Source: DAOUJI01 sp965237875
Lineage (GTDB): Bacteria > Chloroflexota > Dehalococcoidia > Lucifugimonadales > JAGWBF01
DNA length: 64,000 nucleotides
Assembly (NCBI GenBank): GCA_965237875.1
Contig: CBDEGP010000002.1
Coordinates: 620,001-684,000, forward strand
Reading direction: 5' to 3'
Shown: positions 17,134 through 25,304 of the stretch, one piece after another
Numbering within the stretch: the stretch's first letter is position 1
How the letters are laid out: each line of letters opens with the position of its first letter
Made by a program: the position numbers and the translations under genes
The notes under the pieces: generated by a model
What the model saw: only the letters and a program-made list of their open reading frames with translations
The model's database searches: none
Told to the model about the DNA's origin: nothing

Positions 17134-18111
17134 CTAGCTTCCGTATATGTCCTCATACAAGGCCGAGGGGTCCGGGAAGGGACTGGAAGCGGCGAAATCC
17201 ACGGCCTCCTCGATTGCTGTCAGGTTGGCGGCGTCAATCTCAGCCAGTTCCGTCTCGTCGGCAATGCCCTCGTCCATCAGCTTCTGCCTGTAGGAGTAGA
17301 CGGGATCGCGGGCCAGCCATTCTTCCACTTCGGAGCTGAGACGATACGCGGCGGGGTCGGCGATGGAGTGCCCTCGGAACCTGTATGTTTGGGCCTCTAT
17401 GAATATGGGGCCGCCGCCTCCGGACACATATTCCACGGCCTGCTTCATAGCGTCTCTGACCTCCAGGACGTCCATCCCGTTGATCCGTCGTCCGGGCATC
17501 TTGTAGGCGTCGGCCAGCTTGTAGATGTCTGCGGCCAGGGCGAGCGTCTCCCAGACCGAGGCTCCCATGCCGTACTGGTTGTTCTCGCAGAAGTAGACAA
17601 CGGGCAGCTTCCTTATTGCCGCCAGATTCATGGACTCGTGGAACTCGCCTTCGTTCAGGGCTCCGTCACCCAGGAAACACAAGGCCAGCCTGTCCTCTCC
17701 TTTGAGCTTGGCGGCCAGTCCGAGCCCTGCGGCCACAGGCATCTGGCCTCCCACTATGGCATAGCCGCCCATGAAGTTCTTGGACACGTCAAAGAGATGC
17801 ATGGAGCCGCCCTTGCCCTTGCTGCACCCGGTGGCTTTCCCAAAGAGTTCCGCCATCGCGACTCGCGGTTCTATGCCTCTAGCCAGGGCATGGCCGTGGT
17901 CCCTGTAATGCGTCAGGACCCAGTCCTGGGATCTCAGGGCGGACAAAGCTCCGACCGCTATGGCCTCCTCGCCTATGTAGAGGTGAAGGAAGCCCGCTAT
18001 GTTGCCCTGCATGTACTGGCGTTGGCACTCTTCTTCGAAGATGCGGATAAGTCCCATCTGGCGGTAAAGGTCCATCAGCTGGGACTTGCTAAGCTTCTCT
18101 TCCACCTGCAT
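17134..18111 (-). CDS. pdhA: Pyruvate dehydrogenase E1 component, alpha subunit
   Basis: A 325-residue E1-alpha with the ThDP/Mg motif GDGALNEGEFHESMNLAAI followed by CENN, and the phosphorylation-loop-like region YRFRGHSIADP. It forms an alpha2beta2 decarboxylase with pdhB. The start at 18111 (AGAGG 6 nt upstream, protein MQVEEKLSKSQL) fits the family length; the open frame extends to 18246 but overlaps the end of lpd. It lies 50 nt downstream of lpd in the order lpd-pdhA-pdhB-pdhC. Confidence 0.94.
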   Translation of the reverse strand: MQVEEKLSKSQLMDLYRQMGLIRIFEEECQRQYMQGNIAGFLHLYIGEEAIAVGALSALRSQDWVLTHYRDHGHALARGIEPRVAMAELFGKATGCSKGKGGSMHLFDVSKNFMGGYAIVGGQMPVAAGLGLAAKLKGEDRLALCFLGDGALNEGEFHESMNLAAIRKLPVVYFCENNQYGMGASVWETLALAADIYKLADAYKMPGRRINGMDVLEVRDAMKQAVEYVSGGGGPIFIEAQTYRFRGHSIADPAAYRLSSEVEEWLARDPVYSYRQKLMDEGIADETELAEIDAANLTAIEEAVDFAASSPFPDPSALYEDIYGS

Positions 18112-18161
18112 CTGCGACCTCTTTTCTGGATTTGACTCCGAGAGATGGTCTGGAGCGGCGC

Positions 18162-19547
18162 CTAGATATGGATGGCCTTTCCGTCGGCGGCTAAAGCCGC
18201 CTCTTTCAAGGTCTCCGACAGGGTTGGGTGGGAGTGGACCATCCAACCCACCTCCCGGGTTGTCCCTTCGAGCATCTTGGTCATCGACAGCTCGGCCAGA
18301 AGCTCCGTCACCTCCGGGCCTATCATGTGGCCGCCCAAAAGCTCGCCGTACGTCTTGTCCACCACCAGCTTGACGAAGCCGGTGTAATCTCCGGCGGAGA
18401 CGGCCTTGCCGCTGGCCTGGAAGGGGAACTTGCCCACTTTGACGTCGAATCCCTGGGCTATGGCCTGCTTCTCCGTCAGTCCGAAGCTGGCGACCTGGGG
18501 ATTGCAGTAGGTTGCCCTCGGCATGTAGGTGTAGTCCAGAGGAGGGGACTCTTCTCCGGCGATGGTCTCGGCGGCCAATACTCCCTGGGCCGACGCAACG
18601 TGAGCGAGGGGCAGCTTTCCGGTCACGTCTCCGATGGCGTATATCCCCGGTACGTTGGTGGCCATGCTTCCATCCACCTGGATGAAGCCATTTTCTAACG
18701 TGACGCCCAGAGAGTCCAGCCCCAGTTTCTCTGCGTTGGCCTGGATTCCGATGGCAGCCAGGACCTTTTCGCTCATTACTTCTTTGGCGCCGTCGGGAGT
18801 GTCTACGGCCAGCTTGACTCCCCCGTCCACGAGGGTCATGCCGGAAACCGAGGAGCCCAGCAGGAAGCTAACCCCGGAGTTTCCCAAGGCTTCTTCAAGG
18901 GCGGCGCTGATTTCCTCGTCCTCGTTGGGCAACACCCGTGGAAGCGCCTCCACGACCGTAACCTCTACTCCGTATGCATTGTAAAGGTAGGCGAACTCCA
19001 TCCCTACGGCTCCCGCTCCCACAATGGCAACGGACGCGGGAAGCTGGCGGGCTTCCAGTGCGTGGCGGCTGTCCAAGACCAGTTCTCCGTCTACAGGGAG
19101 CGAGGGAATGGTGCGGGGGCGGGCGCCTGCGGCGATGATGATGTTCCTGGCCTTGAGCGCTCGCCCATCCGGGGACACCTCAATAGTGTTGGCGTCGCGG
19201 AGCGCGGCCTGTCCCTTTACGTGTTCAACTTTGTTCTTACGCAGCAGGTAGTCCACCCCGCGGGTCATTCGTTGGACGACGCGCCTGCTTCTATCAAAGG
19301 CTTTCGAATAGTCCACCTTCAAGTTGTCGAAATGGAATCCAAAGTCCTCCGCCTTGTGTAGAAGGGAGAGCACTTCAGCGTTTTTCAGAAGGGCCTTGCT
19401 GGGAATGCAGCCCCAGTTAAGGCAGACACCGCCCAACTCGTCCCTCTCCACCACTGCGGCTTTGAGACCCAGTTGGGCAGCCCTGATTGCGGCCACGTAG
19501 CCTCCGGGACCGGCCCCAATCACGACTACGTCGTATTCTTCATCCAT
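18162..19547 (-). CDS. lpdA: Dihydrolipoyl dehydrogenase (E3)
   Basis: A 461-residue FAD-dependent disulfide oxidoreductase. The FAD motif is VVVIGAGPGGYVAA, the redox disulfide is GGVCLNWGCIPSKALL, the NAD motif is VAIVGAGAVGMEFAY, and the C-terminal catalytic His-Glu pair is in HSHPTLSETLKEA. It reoxidises dihydrolipoyl-E2 with NAD. The start at 19547 has AAGGA 6 nt upstream and begins the Rossmann fold; the frame is open to 19604. It is the first gene of the pyruvate dehydrogenase operon. A TATAAT box lies at 19606-19611 on this strand, without a clear -35. Confidence 0.95.
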   Translation of the reverse strand: MDEEYDVVVIGAGPGGYVAAIRAAQLGLKAAVVERDELGGVCLNWGCIPSKALLKNAEVLSLLHKAEDFGFHFDNLKVDYSKAFDRSRRVVQRMTRGVDYLLRKNKVEHVKGQAALRDANTIEVSPDGRALKARNIIIAAGARPRTIPSLPVDGELVLDSRHALEARQLPASVAIVGAGAVGMEFAYLYNAYGVEVTVVEALPRVLPNEDEEISAALEEALGNSGVSFLLGSSVSGMTLVDGGVKLAVDTPDGAKEVMSEKVLAAIGIQANAEKLGLDSLGVTLENGFIQVDGSMATNVPGIYAIGDVTGKLPLAHVASAQGVLAAETIAGEESPPLDYTYMPRATYCNPQVASFGLTEKQAIAQGFDVKVGKFPFQASGKAVSAGDYTGFVKLVVDKTYGELLGGHMIGPEVTELLAELSMTKMLEGTTREVGWMVHSHPTLSETLKEAALAADGKAIHI

Positions 19548-19815
19548 CGGCGTCCTTTGCCCGCTGTATAAGCGTAGGCTGGACATAGCCATTGCCTGGC
19601 TCAAGATTATACATAAGCGGCGATGCGCCCCACAAGGCGGCTAAATCCGTTGTCCTACGATTTCCCCGATTTTTGCTGTTGGGTGGATGGCGCTCGCGGC
19701 CATTGGGAGCGCTTCTTATTGCTCCAATTGCCCGAACCCTGCTATTATTGAATTGGCTCCAGGGAGCCGACGTTCAAGTGTCAACCGCCCTGGAGCCGTG
19801 TCAAAGGAGGAAGTC

Positions 19816-20022
19816 ATGAGGTTGCCTGGACCGGCTGAGATTGCCATCATTGTAATCGTGCTGCTCCTGATATTCGGGGCAACTCGACTGCCCAAGATCG
19901 GCTCCTCGCTGGGCCACAGCATGCGTGCTTTCAAGGACGCCATCACCGGGCGCGACCAACCGGAGCCCGACCCAGACGAACCCAAGGCCAAGGTCAAGTC
20001 GGCGTCCAAAGACACCGACTAG
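19816..20022 (+). CDS. tatA: Sec-independent translocase subunit TatA
   Basis: A 68-residue TatA/E protein. One N-terminal transmembrane helix (EIAIIVIVLLLIFG) is followed by the conserved FG hinge (FGATRLPKIG), an amphipathic helix and an acidic/lysine-rich tail. It would form the protein-conducting pore of the twin-arginine pathway. The start is fixed by AAAGGAGG 5 nt before the ATG at 19816. tatC and a second TatA/B protein are encoded on the opposite strand about 1-2 kb away. A good intrinsic terminator follows. Confidence 0.93.
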   Translation: MRLPGPAEIAIIVIVLLLIFGATRLPKIGSSLGHSMRAFKDAITGRDQPEPDPDEPKAKVKSASKDTD

Positions 20023-20045
20023 CAGAGAACGTTTGACAATCGCCG

Positions 20046-20081
20046 CCGCCCGGCCTTTTACTGACCGGGCGGTTCTCTTTT
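20046..20081 (+). terminator. Intrinsic terminator of tatA
   Basis: CCGCCCGG (20046-20053) pairs perfectly with CCGGGCGG (20065-20072) across an 11-nt loop and is followed by the T-rich TTCTCTTTT. It lies 24 nt after the tatA stop. Confidence 0.85.
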
Positions 20082-20127
20082 GCCCGATGCGAGTGACAAC
20101 CGGATAATGAGTCAATAGAACCGGTGT

Positions 20128-20136
20128 TGGTATAAT
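20128..20136 (+). promoter_or_regulatory. Extended -10 promoter for the DUF5131 gene
   Basis: TGGTATAAT is a perfect extended -10 (TGnTATAAT). No good -35 is present, as is usual for this promoter type. It lies about 50 nt before the start codon at 20187. Confidence 0.5.
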
Positions 20137-20186
20137 GGCTAGCTGTTGGCTGTCTGTGGCTGCAACTTCCGTAAAGGGAGGGGCGT

Positions 20187-20942
20187 ATGCCCTCCATGAT
20201 CGAGTGGACGGATGAAACCTGGAACCCGGTGACCGGTTGCAGCAGAGTGTCTCCCGGTTGTGACCACTGCTACATGTTCGCTCTATACCCTCGGCTGAAG
20301 GCTATGGGCGTCCACGGTTATGAAACGGTCCCCGATGATGTCCGACTCTTGCCGGAGCGTCTAGGGGCGCCGTTGTCTTGGAAGAAACCGCGGCGCGTCT
20401 TCGTGAACAGCATGGCCGACGTGTTCCACCCGAGCGTCCCGTTCAGCTTCGTAGATGAGATGTTCTCGGTGATGGATGAGGCCGCATCCAAGCATGGGCA
20501 CGTGTTCCAAGTCCTGACCAAGCGGCCTGGGAGGGCTGTGGCTTGGTGGCAAAGGCGCAGGCAACTCCTTACGGACGACTGGCCGCCCAACGTATGGATT
20601 GGAACTTCAGTGGAAAGTCAGAAGTACGCCCCGAGACTGACCGTATTGGCTCGTCTGCCTGCTCCGATACGTTTCGTCTCCGCCGAGCCGTTGCTTGAGC
20701 GAATTGACCTGAGTCCGTGGCTTTCAGTTGGAACATTGCAGTGGGTGATCGTCGGCGGAGAAAGCGGTCCGTGCGCAAGAGGCATGAGCCTGAACTGGGT
20801 GCGTGCTCTGCGTGACCAATCCACCAAGGTCGGTGTGCCATTCTTCCTGAAACAACTTGGCGGTGTAAGAAACAAACGTGGCGGTGCCGCCGCCCTCATC
20901 GATGGCGTGCAATGGCGCGAAATGCCGTTTGGGGGTCGGTGA
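20187..20942 (+). CDS. DUF5131 (phage Gp37/Gp68-like) radical-SAM-related protein
   Basis: A 251-residue protein of the Gp37/Gp68 (DUF5131) family. The N-terminus MIEWTDETWNPVTGC and SPGCDHCYM carries the cysteine cluster resembling a radical-SAM Fe-S site; the barrel-like strands RVFVNSMADVFHP, VFQVLTKRPGR, VWIGTSVE and PIRFVSAEPLLE and the end WVIVGGESG are all typical. The biochemical role of the family is not established; members are common in phages and mobile regions. GGGAGGGG precedes the ATG. It stands alone between tatA and the divergent tatC operon, so it looks like an insertion into a tat locus (inference). Confidence 0.85.
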   Translation: MPSMIEWTDETWNPVTGCSRVSPGCDHCYMFALYPRLKAMGVHGYETVPDDVRLLPERLGAPLSWKKPRRVFVNSMADVFHPSVPFSFVDEMFSVMDEAASKHGHVFQVLTKRPGRAVAWWQRRRQLLTDDWPPNVWIGTSVESQKYAPRLTVLARLPAPIRFVSAEPLLERIDLSPWLSVGTLQWVIVGGESGPCARGMSLNWVRALRDQSTKVGVPFFLKQLGGVRNKRGGAAALIDGVQWREMPFGGR

Positions 20943-21026
20943 GTTCAGTGGCCCAAACGTCTTGCGGCGGACAATGGACGCTGGACAAAGGGACTGGTTC
21001 GCATGGGGCGGTGGGGTTTCCGGTTC

Positions 21027-21782
21027 TTAGGAGCTGGCGGGTTCCGGCGCTGGCTCTCGTCCCCTTGCGGCCAGCCTGGCCAACAGGATTCCCGCCTCGT
21101 AGAGAAGGATTAGAGGCGCGGCTACGAGGGTCTGGCTGATGGGATCGACAGTGGGTGTAATGAACGCCCCGATGATGAACGCCACGACGATCCAATGGCG
21201 CCTCCACCTGGCGAAACCCCTGGAAGAGACTATCCGCAACTTTGCCAGCAGGAACATCACGAAGGGAGTCTCGAACACCACGCCCATCCAGAACAGCAGC
21301 CTGAGCACGATGTTTACGGAGTTGGATATGCGTATTTGCGGGGTGGCGAGGTCCGTGCCCCACCCGATAAGGAAATCGACTGCCCGGGGAATGAGCACGT
21401 AATACGCGAAGAAAGCTCCGCTGGCAAAGGCAAGAACCGTCGCAGGCATGAAGGAAAATAGGTAACGGCGTTCCTTGGGCGTCAGGCCGGGGGCGGCGAA
21501 CATGATTATCTGGTAGAGGACCATTGGGAAGGCGCCCACCAGACCCGCCACGAAAGACACTTTAAGGGTGACGCCCAGTGTCTCGGTCAACTCGGTCGCG
21601 ATGAGTCCGGGCTCTCCTCCAGTGGAGGGTCCCAGTCCCACGGGATCCAACAGCAGCTCGATGATCTGCTTGTGGAAAGTGAAGGCCAGGATAGTGACGG
21701 CCACCACCGTTATGCCCGATATGAGGACCCTTTTGCGGAGGTCTTGGAAGTGCTCAGTCAGGGACTGTTCTCGGTCCCTCAA
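21027..21782 (-). CDS. tatC: Sec-independent translocase subunit TatC
   Basis: A 251-residue integral membrane protein with the TatC pattern: the N-terminal EHFQDLRKRVLIS, about six transmembrane segments, and the periplasmic loop PGLTPKERRYLFSF. TatC recognises twin-arginine signal peptides. It starts with TTG at 21782, overlapping the stop of the upstream tatA/B gene by 4 nt (TTGA), which implies translational coupling. Confidence 0.93.
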   Translation of the reverse strand: MRDREQSLTEHFQDLRKRVLISGITVVAVTILAFTFHKQIIELLLDPVGLGPSTGGEPGLIATELTETLGVTLKVSFVAGLVGAFPMVLYQIIMFAAPGLTPKERRYLFSFMPATVLAFASGAFFAYYVLIPRAVDFLIGWGTDLATPQIRISNSVNIVLRLLFWMGVVFETPFVMFLLAKLRIVSSRGFARWRRHWIVVAFIIGAFITPTVDPISQTLVAAPLILLYEAGILLARLAARGREPAPEPASS

Positions 21783-22048
21783 CGCTTCTCCTCGGCCTCC
21801 GTATCCTTGGCGCCCTCGCTGGCGGGACCGTCTTCGGCGCCGGGCCGCCCGCCCGAGCCGGGCGTTTGGGCCGAGTGTCGTTCCTCTTCTTCAGCCATCT
21901 TGGAGAGGTCGCTGAAGGCGCGGCGGACTTCTCCGAAGATGCGGCCGGCGTTTCGGGCCATTCCGATGGTCTTTCCGGGTCCTAGGACCACCAATGCGAT
22001 GGCCAAGACCACCAGAAGCTCAAACGTTCCCATGCCGAAAAGGTTCAA
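21779..22048 (-). CDS. TatA/TatB-family translocase protein
   Basis: An 89-residue protein with one N-terminal transmembrane helix (FELLVVLAIALVVLGPGK), the conserved G-P hinge, an amphipathic helix (ARNAGRIFGEVRRAFSDLSK) and a charged tail. The GPG in the hinge and the tatC overlap suggest a TatB-like role, but TatA cannot be excluded. The start is TTG at 22048 or ATG at 22033. It begins 4 nt after the RlmD-Maf gene, so the run rlmD-maf, tatA/B, tatC is likely one transcript. Confidence 0.87.
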   Translation of the reverse strand: MNLFGMGTFELLVVLAIALVVLGPGKTIGMARNAGRIFGEVRRAFSDLSKMAEEEERHSAQTPGSGGRPGAEDGPASEGAKDTEAEEKR

Positions 22049-22052
22049 CGCA

Positions 22053-23882
22053 TCACTCTGCAGGGCAGTGGGCGCATTCAGGGGGGCGCTCTACCGTGTT
22101 AGCCGACATCCCCGCTTTAACCAGCATATCCGCCAACAGACAAGTGGGCAGTCCCATCACGTTATTGTAACAGCCTTCCACAAGAGAGGCGGGGTGGAAG
22201 CCTTGGTCCTGTATGGCATAGCCGCCCGCCTTGTCCATCGGCTCTCCTGAAAGGACGTAGGTCTCCAACTCCTCGTCGGAGTATTCCCGCATCACGACTC
22301 TGCTGCGCCTGCTGGAAACCGCTTCACCCGTGGATCCCACCACGGCCACTCCGGTGTAAACGTCGTGCTCCCTGCCTCTTAACGCAGTCAGCATGGAGCG
22401 GGCCTCGTCGAGAGTCCCCGGTTTACCAAGGACCCGGCCGTCCAGCGCCACCACACTATCGGCGCCAATGATGACCCTGGCGCCGGAGTCGCCGTAAACG
22501 CTCCAGGCCTTTGCCAGGGCTAACCGCTCCACCATTCGACGTGGAGACTCGCCGGGCAGGGCGTCCTCGTTCACGGAAGGAGACGCGGAGTCAAAAGCGG
22601 CGCCCATCCGCTTCATAAGCTCTCTCCGGCGCGGTGACGTGGACGCCAGCACCGGGGGAAGGTCCACGGTCTCGCTGTCGGACCCTCGGGGCGAGTCCCT
22701 CAGGACCAGGACGGCTACGCATTCCACGTGGTGGGTTTGGGGGAACATGTCCACCGGCTGGACGGACTCCAGTTGGAAGGTCTCTCGGCAAAGCACCGCC
22801 AGGTCCCTGCTCAACGTGGCAGGCTCGCAGGAAACGTAGACAACTCGACGGGGTCTGAGGCCAATCAGAGCTTCCAGGACCCGGGGATGGCAGCCGGCCC
22901 TCGGCGGGTCGAGTACGACGCCGTCCGGCGGGTCTGACAGGCTGCTGAGGACATCTTCCGTCTTGGCTTGGACCAACTCGATCTTGTCCATTCCGCTGAC
23001 GTTCCTCTCGGCGTCTTGAATAGCCGACGCCGACTCCTCGATGGCAATGACCCTGCGGCACTGGTCAGCCACAAGGACGGCAAAGGCGGCGACTCCCGCG
23101 TAGGCGTCTACTACCGTCTCCCGCCCGGTGAGCAGCAGGCCGGTCCTCACCAAGCGGGCGAGAGCTTCGGCCTGCTTGGGGTTCACCTGGAAGAAGGAGG
23201 AGGCTGCAACCTGGAAGCTGCGGCCCTCAATGGTCTCGGTGTAGTGTTGTTGGCCCGATTCAACCTCGATGTCCGGGTTTTTCAGCCGTGGCTGTATCAG
23301 ATAGTCGCCCGACTCCATCCCGTACCTGATGGACAGCTGGGAAGTCTCAGCAGCCTTGCGCTGAAGGTGGGCCAGTGTTTGGTTGATCCAAGGCTGCATC
23401 AACATGCAGCTTTCCACCGGAACGAACCGCCTGCTTTCGCGGTTGACAAAGCCTAGTTCCCCCCACCTCCGCCCGACGGTGAACCGGGCGTGGTTCCGGT
23501 AGCCGTACTCCTCCGGCGAGGCCAACGTCGGGGCCACTGGAGCTTCCGGCAGCCCGGCCTCGGCAAGGGCCTCTATCACCGTCTCACGCTTTATCTCCAG
23601 CTGGCGCCGGTACTCCACGTGCTGCCACTGGCACCCGGTGCATGGCCCGAAGTATGGGCAGGGCGGGACTCTCCGGTCCGGGGACTCGCTCAGCGCCTGC
23701 ACCACCTGGGCCGCAACCCTGCCCTTGCGGTCTCGGACAATCTCAACGATTGCCTCCTCGCCTGGGATTCCCCCCAAGACGTGGAGCTCTTCGCTGTCCA
23801 CGTGCGCTATTGTCTCTCCCGAATCGCCCCAGCGTTTCAGGTCCACGGTAAACTGCCGGCCTATGCGGTTGGTCTTGGTCAA
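22053..23882 (-). CDS. RlmD-type rRNA uracil-5-methyltransferase fused to Maf pyrophosphatase
   Basis: About 609 residues with two enzymes in one chain. Residues 1 to about 400 are a 23S rRNA m5U methyltransferase: TRAM domain, Fe-S cysteines (CPYFGPCTGC), FFQVNPKQAE, the SAM region, DPPRAG, and the catalytic Cys in SCEPATLSRD. From about residue 410 a complete Maf nucleotide pyrophosphatase follows: LASTSPRRREL, GADSVVALDGRVLGKP, DVYTGVAVV. Maf proteins hydrolyse non-canonical or excess NTPs. There is no stop between the domains. The start is uncertain: TTG at 23882 has GGAG 7 nt upstream and a promoter just before it; the frame continues to 24251 but that part is antisense to trxA. Confidence 0.87.
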   Translation of the reverse strand: MTKTNRIGRQFTVDLKRWGDSGETIAHVDSEELHVLGGIPGEEAIVEIVRDRKGRVAAQVVQALSESPDRRVPPCPYFGPCTGCQWQHVEYRRQLEIKRETVIEALAEAGLPEAPVAPTLASPEEYGYRNHARFTVGRRWGELGFVNRESRRFVPVESCMLMQPWINQTLAHLQRKAAETSQLSIRYGMESGDYLIQPRLKNPDIEVESGQQHYTETIEGRSFQVAASSFFQVNPKQAEALARLVRTGLLLTGRETVVDAYAGVAAFAVLVADQCRRVIAIEESASAIQDAERNVSGMDKIELVQAKTEDVLSSLSDPPDGVVLDPPRAGCHPRVLEALIGLRPRRVVYVSCEPATLSRDLAVLCRETFQLESVQPVDMFPQTHHVECVAVLVLRDSPRGSDSETVDLPPVLASTSPRRRELMKRMGAAFDSASPSVNEDALPGESPRRMVERLALAKAWSVYGDSGARVIIGADSVVALDGRVLGKPGTLDEARSMLTALRGREHDVYTGVAVVGSTGEAVSSRRSRVVMREYSDEELETYVLSGEPMDKAGGYAIQDQGFHPASLVEGCYNNVMGLPTCLLADMLVKAGMSANTVERPPECAHCPAE

Positions 23883-23900
23883 TGGCTTGCTCCAGTGCAC

Positions 23901-23930
23901 ACTATAAACCCAACCGTGCGGCAGCGCCAA
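23901..23930 (-). promoter_or_regulatory. Promoter of the rlmD-maf/tat transcript
   Basis: On the minus strand TTGGCG (23930-23925) and TATAGT (23906-23901) are 18 bp apart. The predicted transcript start would be about 10 nt before the TTG start codon at 23882. This supports the shorter start. Confidence 0.5.
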
Positions 23931-23955
23931 GGTTGTTTGAACAGTGATGGATAGG

Positions 23956-23984
23956 TTGACCCAAACAGGGGGGCCGTATACACT
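23956..23984 (+). promoter_or_regulatory. Possible trxA promoter
   Basis: TTGACC (23956-23961) and TACACT (23979-23984) are separated by 17 bp and lie 80 nt before the thioredoxin start codon, in the divergent region with rlmD-maf. Confidence 0.4.
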
Positions 23985-24063
23985 TGACCCTGTACACAAT
24001 CCACTTTGAGGTGACGTCGGCGCAGGCGTTCCCTGGGAACGTCCACCTACGAAGGAGACATAG

Positions 24064-24390
24064 ATGGCTGGACCTGTAGCAGTAACCGATGCGGACTTTG
24101 AAGAAAAGGTCGTAAAGTCGGAGTTGCCCGTTCTGGTGGACTTCTGGGCTGACTGGTGCATGCCCTGCAAGATGGTCGCCCCTATAGTTGACGAGTTGTC
24201 CAATGAGTACGACGGCAAGGTGGAGTTCGCCAAAGTGGACGTGGACTCCAACCCCCGGACCGCGATGGCCTATGGCATACGCAGCATACCGACTCTGCTG
24301 CTGTTCAAAGACGGACAGCCGGTGGAGCAAATCGTAGGCGCCGTGCCCAAGGGAGCCCTGCAGAAGAAGATAGATTCGGCGTTGGGATAG
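24064..24390 (+). CDS. trxA: Thioredoxin with WCMPC active site
   Basis: A 108-residue thioredoxin: VLVDFWADWCMPCKMVAPIVDEL with the redox pair Cys-x-x-Cys, the cis-proline segment SIPTLLLFKDGQ and the C-terminal helix. The family normally has WCGPC; here Met replaces Gly, which should alter the redox potential or partner choice (inference). AAGGAG precedes the ATG. The selenocysteine tRNA gene follows 32 nt after the stop. Confidence 0.95.
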   Translation: MAGPVAVTDADFEEKVVKSELPVLVDFWADWCMPCKMVAPIVDELSNEYDGKVEFAKVDVDSNPRTAMAYGIRSIPTLLLFKDGQPVEQIVGAVPKGALQKKIDSALG

Positions 24391-24422
24391 CCTGTTCCAG
24401 CGCCGGCATCGCTCTCGGCAAT

Positions 24423-24518
24423 GGGAGTGGATGGGGCCCGGTGGCTCTTGCGGACTTCAAATCCGTTGTGCCTCGTTAGCACGGGGTAGGTGGGTTCGAC
24501 TCCCTCCCACTCCCGCCA
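24423..24518 (+). tRNA. selC: tRNA-Sec (anticodon UCA)
   Basis: A 96-nt selenocysteine tRNA. The acceptor stem has 8 bp (GGGAGTGG with CCACTCCC), followed by G and an encoded CCA. The anticodon arm GCGGACTTCAAATCCGTTGT has anticodon TCA and the GGACTTCAAATCC core shared with E. coli selC. A long extra arm (GTGCCTCGTTAGCAC with flanking bases) and the T-loop GTTCGACTC are present; one T-stem pair is a U-U mismatch. tRNA-Sec decodes UGA as selenocysteine with SelB. Its presence supports the UGA-containing gene at 44860. Confidence 0.93.
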
Positions 24519-24593
24519 GACCAGAAACGCCGGTCAGTGCGCCCGGCTGAAGCGTCCCAATACTCGGTCCAGCATTAATTCCAAGAGAAGCGA

Positions 24594-24929
24594 CTAATCT
24601 GTGGAGTCGCTCTCGCTGGCGCGATTCCTGCCGGTTGAGGCGTCGGCAGGTGCGCTGCCCTCAATGCGGATATGGGGATCTTCCTTAGGAGGGATGGGGG
24701 CGTCCCACGAGAGTTCGAGACGGAGGCTGTTTTTTCCCTTTTCAGGACTCGATTCGGCAGCAATCTCCAGCTTGATTTCCCCTGCAACGGTCAGCCCAAT
24801 GCTTTCGGTCCCGGCTGAAAGCTGCAGATGCCCGTTCCTGATGTGTTTGGCAACCTGCTCCAAGTAGTCCGCTGTTTGCGCTTGGTCACACCTTGTCGAA
24901 AACTTAAAAGCCTGGTCCTCGTTGGGCAT
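24594..24929 (-). CDS. Amphi-Trp domain protein
   Basis: A 111-residue protein of the amphi-Trp type: a short N-terminal strand (FKFSTRCDQAQTADYLEQVA), HIRNGHLQLSAG, and two strands ending NSLRLELSWD. The tail is charged and low in complexity. The function is unknown; the domain is found alone or next to redox proteins. It is convergent with selC. The downstream stretch to the desaturase promoter (24930-25246) holds no recognised gene. Confidence 0.7.
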   Translation of the reverse strand: MPNEDQAFKFSTRCDQAQTADYLEQVAKHIRNGHLQLSAGTESIGLTVAGEIKLEIAAESSPEKGKNSLRLELSWDAPIPPKEDPHIRIEGSAPADASTGRNRASESDSTD

Positions 24930-25246
24930 TTCTATACTCCCTTACGATTCGCACCCGCATCATGTTCTCAGTGGTTGGAGGCCCGGTGTGCCAAGTAGAC
25001 CATCGAGACTTCATATTATAGACCCTTCTTCCACCTCTACATGGTACCAATTGATTTGGCTTTCCTCAATGGAATACAGGCATAGACATAACCTAGTCAG
25101 GCGTATTCCACCGGTTAGTTTGAGCCTTCCGGCTGAGCGCAGCAGGTGAGAGACAAGAGTCCGGTCGTGGTTGCTTACACCTGCCTATACAGTCAAGGCT
25201 CCCTTGAAAAAGTCCAAGACCTGTTCAGCTAGGGCGCCCCATGCTA

Positions 25247-25276
25247 TGGACACTTGCCTTTCCCCTCGGATACAAT
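25247..25276 (+). promoter_or_regulatory. Promoter of the fatty-acid desaturase
   Basis: TGGACA (25247-25252) and TACAAT (25271-25276) are separated by 18 bp, each one base from consensus. They lie about 30 nt before the start codon at 25305. The rest of the gap 24930-25304 shows no gene or structure. Confidence 0.6.
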
Positions 25277-25304
25277 TGTTCCCCACAAGCTCCCGGGATC
25301 GCGC

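Noticed and set aside
23883..24251. N-terminal extension of the RlmD-Maf reading frame
   Set aside because: The extension is antisense to thioredoxin and its promoter, has no family similarity, and includes the predicted promoter of the gene.
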